A stretch of DNA of 64,000 bases from Bryum argenteum (taxonomy: Eukaryota > Streptophyta > Bryopsida > Bryales > Bryaceae): assembly GCA_037043015.1 (NCBI GenBank), contig CM073329.1, positions 15,020,648-15,084,647 on the forward strand, in the 5' to 3' direction. A model generated the notes under the pieces. That model searched no databases, was not told the DNA's origin, and saw only the letters and a list, made by a program, of their open reading frames with translations. Positions within the stretch are counted from its first letter, which is position 1; each line of letters opens with the position of its first letter. Below are positions 52,091 through 64,000 of this stretch, piece by piece. The position numbers were made by a program, and so were the translations under genes.

Positions 52091-52534
52091 GGTTAGATGA
52101 TACGATTTTGATACCAATGAGAGGTCTTTGAAGATTTTAGGCTTAAGTTGCTGAAGGCGGTTCATTCTTCCAATGCTGTCGTGCCGGTACATTACATCTC
52201 AGCTTGTTAATATGTAATCTACCCTTTGATGCTTTCGTGTATTTTTCAGTTTTGATCGGAAAGCTTACATGAGTGTATCAGTGTGTTTATTTTGACGAGT
52301 GAGGAATCTCGTAACAATTTGGTTTTGGACCCTTGAGAGGTTGTAAGGAGTTACAATGTCCTTTTTGAACAAAAGGAGCAAAATCTTGTTGCTTTGAAAA
52401 GTTGGGTCATTCTTTGAGGTAGATGACATAGAAAGTTAGATTTATTTTAGTTAGAGAAGGGAGACCTTGTACAAAGTTTAAGCAAGGGTATGGATATAAA
52501 AGAAGTTGTGACAACTCCTTTCCCCCCTCTCATC
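52091..52534. other. 3' UTR and flank of Y3IP1
   Basis: No ORF or RNA gene is seen. The start presumably belongs to the Y3IP1 transcript. Confidence 0.5.
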
Positions 52535-52760
52535 ATCATGTTGATGGCCTAGCACTCATTTGAAAAGGCTAATGTGTATTTGAGGAGGTTGAGGGTTCGA
52601 AACATGGAGCTCCATGCCACATGGAGTTTACTTCCCGGAGGCATGTTAGAGGCATCTCCCTAAATCTTGGAATAGTTGAGCTTCGAACTTGTGCTTGCGT
52701 AACCGTAGAAGATCTGAAAGCCATTATGCTCTTGCTTTTGCCGTCAATTCTGCTAAGAAG
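52535..52760 (+). mobile_element. Probable tRNA-derived SINE
   Basis: A pol III A-box-like TGGCCTAGCACTCA is followed about 45 bases later by a B-box GGTTCGAAAC in a GGTTGAGGGTTCGAAAC context. A downstream 'ttacttcccggaggcatg' body resembles plant SINE bodies. No cloverleaf forms, so it is not a tRNA. The ends are approximate. Confidence 0.45.
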
Positions 52761-52769
52761 ATTTCATGA

Positions 52770-52826
52770 TCTTGCCTATTTATGAGCAATTTTGCTCTTA
52801 CCTATTTATAAGCAATTTTGCTCTTA
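52770..52826. repeat. 26-bp tandem duplication
   Basis: Two copies carry 'cctattta(t/g)gagcaattttgct' and a partial third follows. Confidence 0.75.
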
Positions 52827-53344
52827 CCTATGAACCTATTGAGGCTTGGTATAATGAAGCTTGTTAGGGCTAGTATAAGTCACGAATTCTACTATTTTAG
52901 AGGTTTACTTTCAATTCAAAGGTAGACTATATAAAGTAGCAACCTATAATTATGGCATTTTGTACAAGAGGCCGATTTACCTTCTAGTATGTGAGCTTAA
53001 CTTACTCAGATTGAGGTCTAAATTGTTGTGAGCATTTCACCCACCTTGAGGTGAAAATCAACCTCACCTCTCACATACTTTCACAACTTGACTGCCACCA
53101 AAGACTTTTGTTTGACGTATAAAAATGTCTCTATATCAGTAGTAGAATGTTATTTAGGGGTGAATAGCAACCTCATGGTATGATGTGTAACTTCAAAAGA
53201 TCCAATACCATGTCGATTGTTATTTTAGAACCTTGAAGTTGTGAACGCCATTGCTCACTTTTAGCCAAAAAAAAAATTCTATGAAAACATGTTATAGATG
53301 AAATCAAATGTAAGCTGTCAAGATCTCAACCGTACAATCTTGTA

Positions 53345-53446
53345 CTCCCTCTGTCCCATTATGATTTTCTGGTAGGTTCTCTCAAATCTACCTTTGGAGG
53401 TAGATTTGAGAGAACCTACCGGAAAATCATAATGGGACAGAGGGAG
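53345..53446. mobile_element. Stowaway MITE, copy 1 (102 bp)
   Basis: Flanked by TA (53343-53344 and 53447-53448). The terminus CTCCCTCTGTCCCATTATGA is typical of Tc1/mariner-derived Stowaway elements. The whole element is a near-perfect inverted repeat of two ~48-bp arms. Confidence 0.85.
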
Positions 53447-53595
53447 TATTAAACTTATTTTAGGTCATGGGAACCAAAAATTGAGTCTTGGAGCTTCATA
53501 GGTGGTTCTTTGGGCTAAAGTAATACACATGACAAATGATACAAATATTGTGGTAGAATGGGTCTCCACACTAATTCTGTGAATAGAAAATAGTA

Positions 53596-53697
53596 CTCCC
53601 TCTGTCCCATTATGATTTTCCGGTAGGTTCTCTCAAATCTACCTCCATAGGTAGATTTGAGAGAACCTACCAGAAAATCATAATGGGACAGAGGGAG
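53596..53697. mobile_element. Stowaway MITE, copy 2 (102 bp)
   Basis: Flanked by TA (53594-53595 and 53698-53699). It has the same length and ends as copy 1 and differs only in the loop and single bases, 149 bp downstream of it. Confidence 0.85.
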
Positions 53698-53778
53698 TAT
53701 GAATTGTGCAATACAAAACATAAAATCTATCCATTGTTTGGATTTTGGACACATGTGGGCTTGGAGGTTACCTTGAAG

Positions 53779-54170
53779 TTATAGTATAACAGTCAATAAT
53801 GGCATAGTGCTAATAATGGAGCTCTAGTAATCTTCACTCAGAGGTCCATAATAGCTTCTCCATACAACAGTACCATGGCATGCTTCTGTTGGCTACTCTA
53901 TTCTGGTACCGAAAATAGATTCGGCAAAAAAAAAAGATTTTTCATAGATTTTTGACTGCAAGCATGTTAGGGTGTCACTTTAGGACACCATTTTAGGAAC
54001 ACCTATATTCCAACTTCAAAAACTCATATCTCATTGTATAAAAGTCCAAAATTGATGATGGCCTCTTGCTCTAACTTTCTACTAATTTTCCCATGCACTT
54101 GAATTTCTTGCAGTCCCTAAAGATTTTCGGTGCTGAAAATTGAGCCATTATTGAGCACCTTACTATAACC
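53779..54170 (-). mobile_element. Family C repeat, copy 3 (best termini)
   Basis: The left end GTTATAGTATAACAGTCAAT continues AATGGC, and the inverted right end GGTTATAGTAAGGTGCTCAA continues TAATGGC. Together they form an imperfect ~28-bp terminal inverted repeat around 392 bp. The reverse complement matches 33961-34275 and 39028-39610. No ORF is present. Confidence 0.6.
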
Positions 54171-55493
54171 TCAAATTATATTACCCTCTTTGGATGTGAC
54201 ATTCCAACCCACATTCCAGACGTAATAGTAACCATGACAGATTCCAAACAGAACATGTCGCCCGTTCCAAGCTTAACCGCCGTCCCTTCACACGACTGAC
54301 CTCCAACCCACTTCGCCTTCAACCATCTCATCGCCACTTGAATCGCTGCTCAATTATAGCTCACCATCGAGCTCAATCACGAAGTCTTTGTTATTTCCAA
54401 GAGACTTGTTGCTCCAATTTTCACGAGAGTCAAATCAGTATTTCTCAAGTCGAGATCGAGAAGCTTCGGAGCTGATTTGAAGGTGTCGATGCAATTTATA
54501 TCCAGCACAGATTTATTGCAATTGGAGAGAAGAACAGCTGAAGTGTGTGTGGAATAAACTATAAATTGCTACTCGAAGTTGTTCATTGTTGAGATTTCTG
54601 TGCAGCTGATTTTGAGCGGAGGGGTTGAAGTCGCGAGTGAAGTGTACGTTAGGATGTCAACCTCACGTAGCATGCTTTTGTGTTCATTAGCTGGATCGAT
54701 ACAATCGGGTCGACTGCAATCTACATTTATTGTAGATGCTGAGAGGTTAACTCTTTAGGTCTTGTGAAAGAACTGCTCCTCGTTTGGAATAGGATGTGTT
54801 TATATAGCTGGAATTACAATATTAGGTCAAGATTTGTCAAGATGTAGAGGAACACGTGTTATAAGCGTGTACAACTGCTTCTGAAAGAGTTAGACTGAGA
54901 TTTTGGACTTCTGAGGTTTTAACCGCTGCTGTAGAGTGCTCCTGAGTGTGAGAGTTTCCTGTTGTCTACTTACTGAGATGTCAGAAATTGCAGCCTGGTA
55001 TGAAGTTGTTCTAATTGCAGCACCGCGTCGATAGTATTCCCATGTTTGCTATGAATCGTCTAAGCTGGTGGCCGAAGTGAGATGTATTTGTCATCGAAGG
55101 TCAGAAATGGCGTTCTCTGTCGAAGCTGCTGGAGTGAAATTTTGGAGGAAGCATTGCGGTGCAATTGACGATGTAGCAACTCGGGATCAGGAGACTGTGT
55201 TCTCACGCAGATAAGTCTTCTTCAGCATCTTGTAAGCGGAGGCTGGAGGAGGAACTGCATGCAATGCTGTTAGCTTCTTTCTTCTGAACTCGCTTAACTC
55301 CAGTGTAAGCTAAAGTCGAGCTACTATGATTGGTTTAACTCTGAGCTCTTTAAAGTTGCGGGCAACAGCAGTGGAGTTTGTTGGTGTGAGAATCAAGGAC
55401 TTCCAAGACATGGTATTGTAGTTGCAGAGTCTTGTTCCTACGATGGGGACTTCAGAAGTATTATAGGTTTTACATAAATGTAAAGATAAAGCG
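54171..55493 (+). promoter_or_regulatory. Upstream region and probable long leader of the Sfi1-like gene
   Basis: The base composition changes from AT-rich to more balanced at about 54240. That is consistent with a long 5' UTR and promoter. Short upstream ORFs occur, but no coding exon could be linked to 55494. Confidence 0.35.
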
Positions 55494-58400
55494 ATGGACA
55501 ATCCCCACTCCCACACTGGACCTTCAAATTCTCGGAGTCCATATCATTCTCCTCGCTCGGTACGTTGGCCTCTGGTTGGAAATCCTCGCGTTCTAACCTA
55601 AATGTTTCTGTTGTCTATGTAGATTAGATTACTGCTGATGACGAATAACTGCTAGGAGATTGGTACATAAGCTAGGATATGATTTATGTAATTGAATAGT
55701 TCTTGGCATCCAGCTTATCGGAGTGATGAAACAGTAGGTTTTCTTTGTCTTAGATTCTTAGAGAGTAAAAAGCTAAGAGAAAGTGCATGGACATTATAGC
55801 ATAATATATTTGGAACTATTTTATTGATTTCAGCTTCATCTTAGTTGCTGAGAATATGCCTTCTTCTATATGCAGTCACAAGCCGGAGGGGGAAATGCTC
55901 CGCCAAATAATTTTGCATGCTCAAGCATGTCTGGCATATCGAGCCGAACAAGTCCATTGGGGGGCAGTCCAGGTTTGAACAAGTCAGTAGCATTTAGTAA
56001 GCCTACTTCTACTGTCATTCCTGGAGGAAGCCCAGTTTCAAGCTCTCTCACAAGGATGGGAGGGGGAGGAGGGGTGGGAGGAGCATTTAATGCTAGCGCT
56101 GGCCACCCACCAGCACCGCAACATCGAGAGTCAACACTTCGAGCTGGACCACGCCTGCGCGCTGAAGGTTTGATGGTGCCCCCCGCTTCTGATGCTGCTA
56201 CATTACGTCGCCAAGTGGCGGCTTTGCAGATTGATTTAGAAGCTCATATTGACGGCGAACAGCGTCTGCAAAGTATAAATCAACAACTTCGTGAAAGGTC
56301 CTCTTACACTGTCCAATTCTGTTCTCGCCCTCAAAAATTTCATTTCAAATTCTCTTCATTCTTAGCTCTCACGATTCTAGGATCGCGTCCATCATAGCTT
56401 TAGGACATTCTCACATAGAAGTTTAGTGCAGTGCAGATGTCTACTTTCATAAAAGAGGTGAACTTGTCTCCGGAAACAAAAGGTCGTACATTACCTCAAA
56501 CAGTTTCAAATCAAAGGGGGACAAGTTTGATGGGGAACAGCTGCGTCGAGCTTGCCAATTTTAATTAACACGGCTCTGCTCCAATCTTTTGATCATGGTA
56601 TCTCTCATGCGCACGTTCTTGCAGGCTGGAGCTCTACATGAAGCAGAATCATGAAAATGTGGAGAGAGCTGAGAGCGAGCTTAATACTTTGCATGAGGAT
56701 ATGGAGCAAACTCTTGAGCTGCAACGTCGGTTAGCTCAAAGGTAGAGCCAGAATCTCGGAGTAGAGTCCTGAATGGCATTTGAATCACTATATTCAAATG
56801 ACTGCTACTATATTTCGAACTTGGACAGGTCTATGATTAGTTTCAAAACTATTTCCAAGCGCGCTGAGGATAATAATGCATTTTCACGAACTGATCCTAG
56901 TCTTATTCGACTATCTCAGTATGGATGCATGTTCCATGTCCATCATAGAAAGTTACTAACTGGTGTTCTCTTCCAGAGCAACGGCACTCGAAAAAGAAAA
57001 AAAGGAACTAGAAGGTGTTTTACAACGAAGGGTCCTTGAGTTCGAAAGCGAGAGGGCCACTTTGCAGAATCGCATTCAGAATATGAATGAGGATTTACGG
57101 GAAAAAGTTGAAGCTGAGGAGAAAGTGAATCAGCTTCAGGTGAACGGGCGTTCTCAGTAAACTGACCTCCGAGTTTTGGTAGACTTTCAGATTTTGGATA
57201 TCTCAAGCTATAGTGATAACGCAGCTTATAGGAGGACGTTGAGCGCGGTAATGTACAGGATAGCAACTTACTATCTACAAAGAGGTTATTGGGCACACCT
57301 CCGTGCATACTTTTCACCCCCATTTTACTTGGGAAATGCAGAGAGCAGAGTATGTAGCCTCAGTGCACAACGTGTGCAGGACTTATAATACTTTTCTGGT
57401 CTGTGCAGGCGGAGTTGTTATCTACTCTGGACGTCAAGTCCAAACTCGAGGAACGACTTGCAACTTTCGCAGAGGAAACAGCATTCTTGAAGAAGAAAGC
57501 TGATGATTACAGCAATGAGCTTCGAGATCTAATTTGCAAGGTTAGACAATATGATCTATCTACTCTCCCTGTTTCTGAATTCCCCATTGCTCTACTCCTA
57601 TATGATTAAATTCACTTAATGGAAGTCTTAGGTCCTGTTAGAGTAGAGGCAATCGCAGTGGTCGCCTTGTATGGTTTATTATGAACATGTCCCAGAATTA
57701 GAAATTATTGCGAATCATGTTCTTTTGTGTAAGCTCAAATTTTCTCATAAGCTTTGCTGATTCTTAGGATGATTGTACTTCTCAGCGAACTTGTCAATCT
57801 AACCTCTAGAACTACAGGAGCAATTGGATCAAAAACTGGACAAAATGGGAAGGAAAGCGATGGCCCGTCGGGCCTTCATAAATCTTCAAAAAGGAGTTAG
57901 GGAGCAATGTATTGATAGGGCTAACGTAGTACGCGCTGATAAGCATTACAAAATGCATGGTTGTAAGGTTATTCTCCATTATTTGCGGATAGCCTCTTAT
58001 CGCGCATGCGTGATGCGTCGAGCATATGATCAAAGATGCCAGGTATTTAATATCATGTTCTTTTAAATATCAGATCATATCTTTTCCTGAAACTTGAAGG
58101 CATTTTCTGTCTACAGAACCTTTGATGTTACAGAGATGCAACTCATTAATTTCATATGAAAAAGGCATGATCAGTTCTGGCGTGCTCTAGAAGCATTTGT
58201 CTCAAGAATGCTAGTCAGAGTTTGATATTCTCCTCAATTGAGAAATTCTGCGAGTGAAGCAAGGAGTCTTTTGGATTGCAACGAGTATAAGTATTCCAAT
58301 TCCAATTTCGAATACTTATACTCTGCGTACTTCGCTTACACATTTCACATTATTCACTTGAAATTGTAGGTTGCATTTCAAGCATCCTGGAGAATATGGA

Positions 58401-61400
58401 AGTTAAGCAACGTTGCCAGAAAAAGAGGAGCTGCTTCATTGAAAAGGCAAGCAATTGCACGAGTGAAAAGTGGAATGGCTGGTTGGATAGACCACATGAT
58501 CCGCTTACGTCTCGATCCAGAGCGTATGGTGATGGCTGACAGATATTGGAATCGGAAGAGCCAGCAGCGCACTTTCTGTGCCTGGGCATGGCTTGTTAAA
58601 CAGTGGAGGATGTCGCCGAAAGAAGAGAAAGCACTCACGACGAAAGCCATAAAGCACTATGCTAAAATGACGCAGCGTTATTATTATTTGTTGTGGCTAG
58701 ACTGGCTCAAAGTATACGCACGACCGAAAAAGAAAAAATTTGCAGTCGTACAAGCACATATCAACAAGATGATAATGAAGCAAGCCGTAGCTGCTTGGCG
58801 ATGCATAATGCATGTAAAATGGGTTCGCCGCATGAAGTTCGAGGAGGCAACCAATTTAAGCAAAGTTTCCTGCGTAAAACGCGGTTTCGCCAGGTGATTC
58901 ATACTCTATCCTTCTTCAAAAAGTGTGCAATGGAACTGTAGTATGTGAGGGTGGTTCATGAAGGACTAGGAGTAAGACATTTGCAGGCTCTGCTTCAGTG
59001 ATACTTTTTGAAGACCGTGATGGTTGTTGCAATCAATAGTTTCAGTTGTGATTACTATTTACAACTTGTCTATTTTTGCACTCAAGACTGCTATTCTGTT
59101 CACCGTTCGAGATTATTTCAATCGGTAATCTCTCCTCTAAGAAACTCGTGTCTATTCGTCCGATTTTAAGCTGCTTGCAAATCTAATTTGGAGCAAAGCG
59201 GTGCATAATCAGGTCTACTCTTCCTTAGAATTCCTTACTCTCCGAGTCATCGAGAACATACTCGAATGGGATTCACTTAGGGGTATTGTTAACGCCTATA
59301 TGGTGTGTATAACCTTGTAATGTCTGTGCAGGTGGCAAGATGCCGTGAGGGAAGTGAAGCTCAGTAGACTACGCAAGTCTCAAGCCATCCAGATCAGAGC
59401 CTACAGACAAGCACAGTCAGTATTCAAATGCTGGCGCAATTTTCTTCAACACAAGATGCACATGCGCATCTATAAACAAATGGCCTTTCGCCATTATCTT
59501 CGCGCCCTTTCTATCTCGGTCAGAAATCCTCAACTTTCGCTTAGTGTTAATGCTGCAAATTGGCCCGATGAGATTGGAGCAGTACTTATGGCAATTTCCT
59601 CCAGCTAGGTTGATTCTTGGCAAATGCTTATCAATATTAGTCGGACACTTTCAGATAGTTAAAGAATCATCGCCCACATGTGATTGGCATACTATAATTT
59701 TACGCACGTCTTTATACTTTTCACGAAGCATACAACTCATGCTCTGGTACTTGTGTTCGAATTTCTTTGCTGTCTTATCCAAATCTTTAGAGTATGCAAA
59801 CCTGGAGGGAGAACATAAATTACATCAAGGCACAGCAGAGAGCTATTGCAGAAGTAAACCAGGCGCTTACAAGGGCAGCGATGGTCTTTTGGCGCGACTA
59901 TCATGTGTACAAGGCTATCAAGTAAGATCCAGCTTGAGAATTTCTATTTTTCAGTAACCTCGTTCAAAGTCTTGCGTTTATACATGGGATGAAGTGCACT
60001 CATCTCCAGATTCTGTTTCAATGCAGGAAAAAGCAGGAGTGTAGGGCTACAATTCACAGAAAGCGGAAAGACGCCAAGGTGGGTTTACGAACCTTTTTGT
60101 TCTTAAACCTTATAATCGAGTCCAGATTGGCCTCTTCCCTACATGTGAGCAATGTGAACTTTAGCCTGTTGTACTTTCTCTCAGAGCATACATGTTGTCA
60201 TCCGTATACAGCTGATAAAAGCGATAATGAGATGGTGGTGGGAGCAAATGGCATGGAAACGTAAGGCCATGCAGTTGGATTGCTTATTGGCAGTACGACG
60301 CCGCCGGACGCTACTTATTCAATCTCTGCATGCCTGGATGCATGCCACTTTTGATGGCCTTCTGCTGGCAAATGCAAAGTTTCATGAGGATCTTTTGGAA
60401 GCTCAGGTGCCTAAGTTCCGCTGACCATTCTTCGTCTTCCATTCCTGTCTGATATTTTGTTAATATCAGATATGAATGCTGGCCTTTTGAGCTTATTTTT
60501 ATCAGCATGTAGACTCTTCGACCACTATGTCGTAATTTCCTCTACTTGTCATTTTGCACTATGTAAGTGTGGTCAGAATCGAGGAACATGAGATCGTCGA
60601 CTTCAAGCAATGTTAATCACTAAATTCCAGAACTGTTCACATTGAGTTTTATGACGGGTTCGCTCTGGACTCTTCGAGCGGTAGTAGTAGAGGTTATGAT
60701 CTGCTACTTTTTCCGGGACGAAATTTGAAGAGCCTTTTGGTTGTTATGAGCCTCATTCCTCAGATCAGATTCCGAATTACTTTTATTTCTGCGATCTTCA
60801 TATTTTTAACTGGAGTCAGGGTGTAGAAATCATCATCATACCAAGGGCGGCATGAGCTGTAAACTGCATCCGAATTTGTTAACACACGATTTTTACATTG
60901 TCCAGGCGCAATTTGAGGAACAGAAGCAACAGGTAACGACAGTGGACGTGGAGAATCTGCAGTTGATTGACCGTCTCCACACCATGGCATCAGAAATAGC
61001 ATGCCTAAAGACTAGTATCTGTGAAAAGGAAAAACAAGAAGAGGATCTTCATCGTGCTCTAGAGGACGGTGCCCTGCTTGAAAGTTCCATGCAAGGTGAG
61101 ATTGAGCAGCAACATGAACGCGCTGAGGAGCTCGAGCTTGAGATCCAAAGCCTACAGGTATGCTCACCAATTTCGCTCGTGTTGTCTACTCCCGTCCGGA
61201 CTTTATAACCTTTTCTAGAATATTCACCCTCGACCCCCCATAGTGACGAGATTGAGCGCATCTTCGATTCAAGGTTTAGCACCTGAGGGTTCAGTTAGTA
61301 CAGTGAGGGCTTCTGGTGCCTTTTAGCAATGAAGTTGAGTGATGCCATAAATATATTGTAAATTGTGCTGATAATGCTTCATACACTTTCACTTGATGTA

Positions 61401-63986
61401 AAGGGTATGGCTGTTATTGGGATGATAAGAAAGGTTGTTGTTTCATTCACTTGTCACCGTACGATGCACTGAAGAAACTAACATTACTGGGCGACCACAA
61501 TGATGCAGAAAAAGCTCCAAATGAAAAATGCAGAGGACACTGCCGGAGAGATTCATCATACCCTGGAAATTCAGAATTTGGAACAAGCTCTGAAGGAGCT
61601 CCGTCTCCAATTGGCTGAGAGAAATTCTCAAATAGATTCCTACGAGAAGGTTCAAACGTCAAAAACTCTGCATAAATTCATACGGTCGTTGATTTTATTA
61701 AGAATTACCAGAAGTTTCCTGATCTCTGTGCCTCAAATATTATCTTGTACCCTTTTTGGCACTAGTTGCTTCAACTAATTACTCTCCCACTGGGGTAATT
61801 GCTACGCGCAGGCCTTGAAAGAAACGGCTGAGAGACTCGAAGGAGCTTCGGATGAGTCTCAGGAGAAACTCACAAGTGCTTTTGAGATCGCTGGATCGTT
61901 AAGGAAACTGTTGGAGGACCGTGAGAATCAATTTGCCAGTTTAGAAGGAAACTGCCGGGTAAGGAACATCTGAGAAAGCACATCTCTTTGTAGAGAAGCA
62001 GTTTTAATTGTCGATGGCTACCCTTCATCTTCTTCTGTGATACCTGGCAGTGACTGCTGCCAGGTGTGAATGAACCCCAGGATGTGGATGTATGCTGCTA
62101 TGTTTGCCATAATAACGTTTTGACTTGGCATATTGCAGAGGCGTGAACTGGAGTTAGGAGAGGTTCAACGTAAGCTCGCAGTGGCGAACTGCACATTGTG
62201 TGAAACTGTCGAATGCAGGGATGCACGCATTCAAGAGCTGGAGAATATGCTTTGCAATAAGCAGCAAGAGGTACACTCTTGACTCGAGGTTTTTAATCTG
62301 TAGTGACATGCGCTCCAGTCTTTCTCAAAAATTCTACCTGTAAGTACAAAAATCCTCTTAAAGTATAAGAGCAACCAGTAATGACGTGAAACTGGGGTTG
62401 CAGGTGCAAGAGACGCAACAACACTTACAGGATTTGGAGCTTGCAATGGATCTCAAAGAGAGTCTTGTACGAAAGTTGGAATACGAATTAAAGCTTCTGT
62501 CTGGTGAGTACCCTCTGCATCCATGGTCTCTTACACGACATTCAGATCCATGAGTCGAGATTAATTGTTGCATACTAGATTCGCAATCGAATAGAAACCA
62601 AGACCATGTACTGCTCTTAACTCACGAATCATTTCGTAGTCGCTCTTTTTACAACCCATCTTGCCTTTCTACCGCTCCTTTCAACACATGAACTTCGACT
62701 TGCGATTTCATCAGAAACAGCATAAGCATGTTCATCATATGAAACCAGAAGTCTAAGAAAGGATTTCACTCATTTTCGGCTCCGTGAATTGCATATATTA
62801 TGAAGTACAGAACAGGCAGCCCTGAAGACAAAAACGTTCGTTTCAAGTTTAAGTTCCTGGTCAGCAACGCCACAATTCAATCATGATGCAAATGCTTCTC
62901 TAGGAGGGGGGATACATAATGTGAAAGTGAGGGAGTCCATCCGCAACACCTACGTTGAAACCAAGAGTGCTCTGCAACAGCATAGTGCTCAGGGCATGAC
63001 CATGGAAGGAGGAACATCGATAGGAAGAGATAATATGGACGCATATGTGCCCGAGCTCTCCACTTCAACTCCCGAAGAGCCATGTTTCAATGAGGTTCCC
63101 CGACCGGTGGCCGACTGCTTCGAACCTCACTTGGATGACACGCCCCCTCTTGATAAGCCACCAGATAAGCTACCTGAGGTCCGTGCACCCCGACCGCCGG
63201 TGACATCATACCACGTAGAGTCTCCTACGGCATCACAGGGAGGCCTGTCCCATGTTAAGGAACGTGCACATATGGATATGAGCACTGAGACTTCCAGGCC
63301 AGGGATGCCAAGTGAGGACTCGCTTGATCAGGAGAGTCGTTCTGTCTTGTTGTATCAGGGGCAAGATGTGTCACAACCTGACTGGGAGACGTCTTTTGCA
63401 CTGGTTTCCACAACGAGGCCAACACCACCTGGAAACATGTCGGAACCTGGATATAGTCTGACAGATGGGAGAGAGCAAGTGCAGCCTCTCGAAGGTGGGA
63501 GTGGAGGAATAGTTCAAACCACGGGAGAAGGCACAAATTATCGCATGGTGTTGGATGATGATCCGAATGCCGTGGACAGCCTTCACGTCGAAATTCAACG
63601 CTTGCAGGCTCGCATCATGAGTCGTTTGAGAGATTCCGCCGCTCCATCAGACGTAAGCTTTTCAGAATCCTCTTTTACAGCCATCCATATTCTCTTGCAA
63701 CCACCGTACTTTCAGTCCCCCTTTTATCAGTCATGACTATTGTAAACACTATCAAGAAATTGGTCTGGTGTCGTAGTATGGAAGTGCTCTTTTCAAGAGT
63801 ACCCTCCTTGCTTTTAAATGTTCCTCCTAATTATCAATTAAAAATCTTATGGAAGCTGTTCATACTGAGTTTGTTGATGAATGTGAGCAGGATCCTTCAA
63901 CAAACCGAAGTGGCTCCACAAGAGCAACACCTAGGCCCCCGGGAGAAACTGACCCAAATACTGGAAGGCCCTGGGATGGTCGGTGA
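55494..63986 (+). CDS. Sfi1-like centrin-binding-repeat coiled-coil protein
   Basis: Eighteen exons join in frame: 55494-55559, 55876-56297, 56625-56741, 56977-57139, 57409-57540, 57818-58042, 58370-58893, 59332-59518, 59791-59921, 60027-60078, 60185-60406, 60906-61157, 61509-61649, 61812-61958, 62139-62270, 62404-62503, 62904-63652 and 63891-63986. They give about 1,285 residues. Residues 1-125 are Ser/Gly/Pro-rich, 127-310 coiled coil, about 315-730 an array of basic helical repeats, 748-1004 coiled coil, and the rest an acidic Pro/Ser-rich tail. The array has aromatic anchors at Trp385, 414, 449, 484, 518, 551, 584, 617, 646, 691 and 724, preceded by Leu323 and Leu356, mostly 33 apart, in contexts like AVAAWR and VFKCWRNF. 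That matches Sfi1 repeats, which bind centrin at spindle poles and basal bodies. The family call is inference. The terminal TGA overlaps a possible donor, so the gene may continue past the window. Confidence 0.78.
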
Positions 63987-64000
63987 ATGTCAATACATTC

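Overview
This window is plant nuclear DNA. It holds six spliced genes, all on the + strand, spread over 64 kb. They are separated by long AT-rich stretches full of small non-autonomous transposons, tandem duplications and microsatellites. Introns are about 75-1,000 bp with GT..AG ends, and exon phases join cleanly in every gene model given here. The gene set (a PIRL-type LRR protein, a NAF-motif CIPK kinase, an R2R3-MYB of the MYB61/MYB86 type and the chloroplast photosystem I factor Y3IP1) places it in the land plants. The last gene looks like an Sfi1/centrin-type basal-body scaffold. That hints at a lineage with flagellated sperm (bryophyte, lycophyte or fern grade), but the sequence alone does not identify the species.

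Layout. 1-5007: 3' part of a giant low-complexity gene with Pro-rich repeats, an acidic ten-residue repeat array and an RGG/Pro-Gly tail. 5008-14760: intergenic, with a PIF/Harbinger-like element, two abutting TTAA-flanked MITEs and several tandem duplications. 14761-16302: PIRL-like LRR gene. 16693-21318: CIPK gene, only 390 bp further on. 21319-42060: a 21 kb gene-poor tract containing all the TTAA-flanked families, a TIR family with one copy split by a nested insertion, and a (TA)n tract. 43381-45119: R2R3-MYB, with a G-box/ABRE about 1.3 kb upstream. 45120-49940: intergenic, ending in a TIR element next to the following gene. 49941-52090: Y3IP1. 52091-55493: SINE-like repeat, twin 102 bp Stowaway MITEs and another TIR element. 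55494-63986: an 18-exon gene for a roughly 1,285-residue protein with flanking coiled coils around a ~33-residue tryptophan repeat array.

The genes do not form an obvious pathway: calcium/CBL-CIPK signalling, an intracellular LRR scaffold, a transcription factor, a PSI assembly factor and two structural proteins. The two most unusual items are the Sfi1-like repeat gene and the disordered acidic-repeat gene. No transposase, reverse transcriptase, rRNA, tRNA or CRISPR array could be supported.
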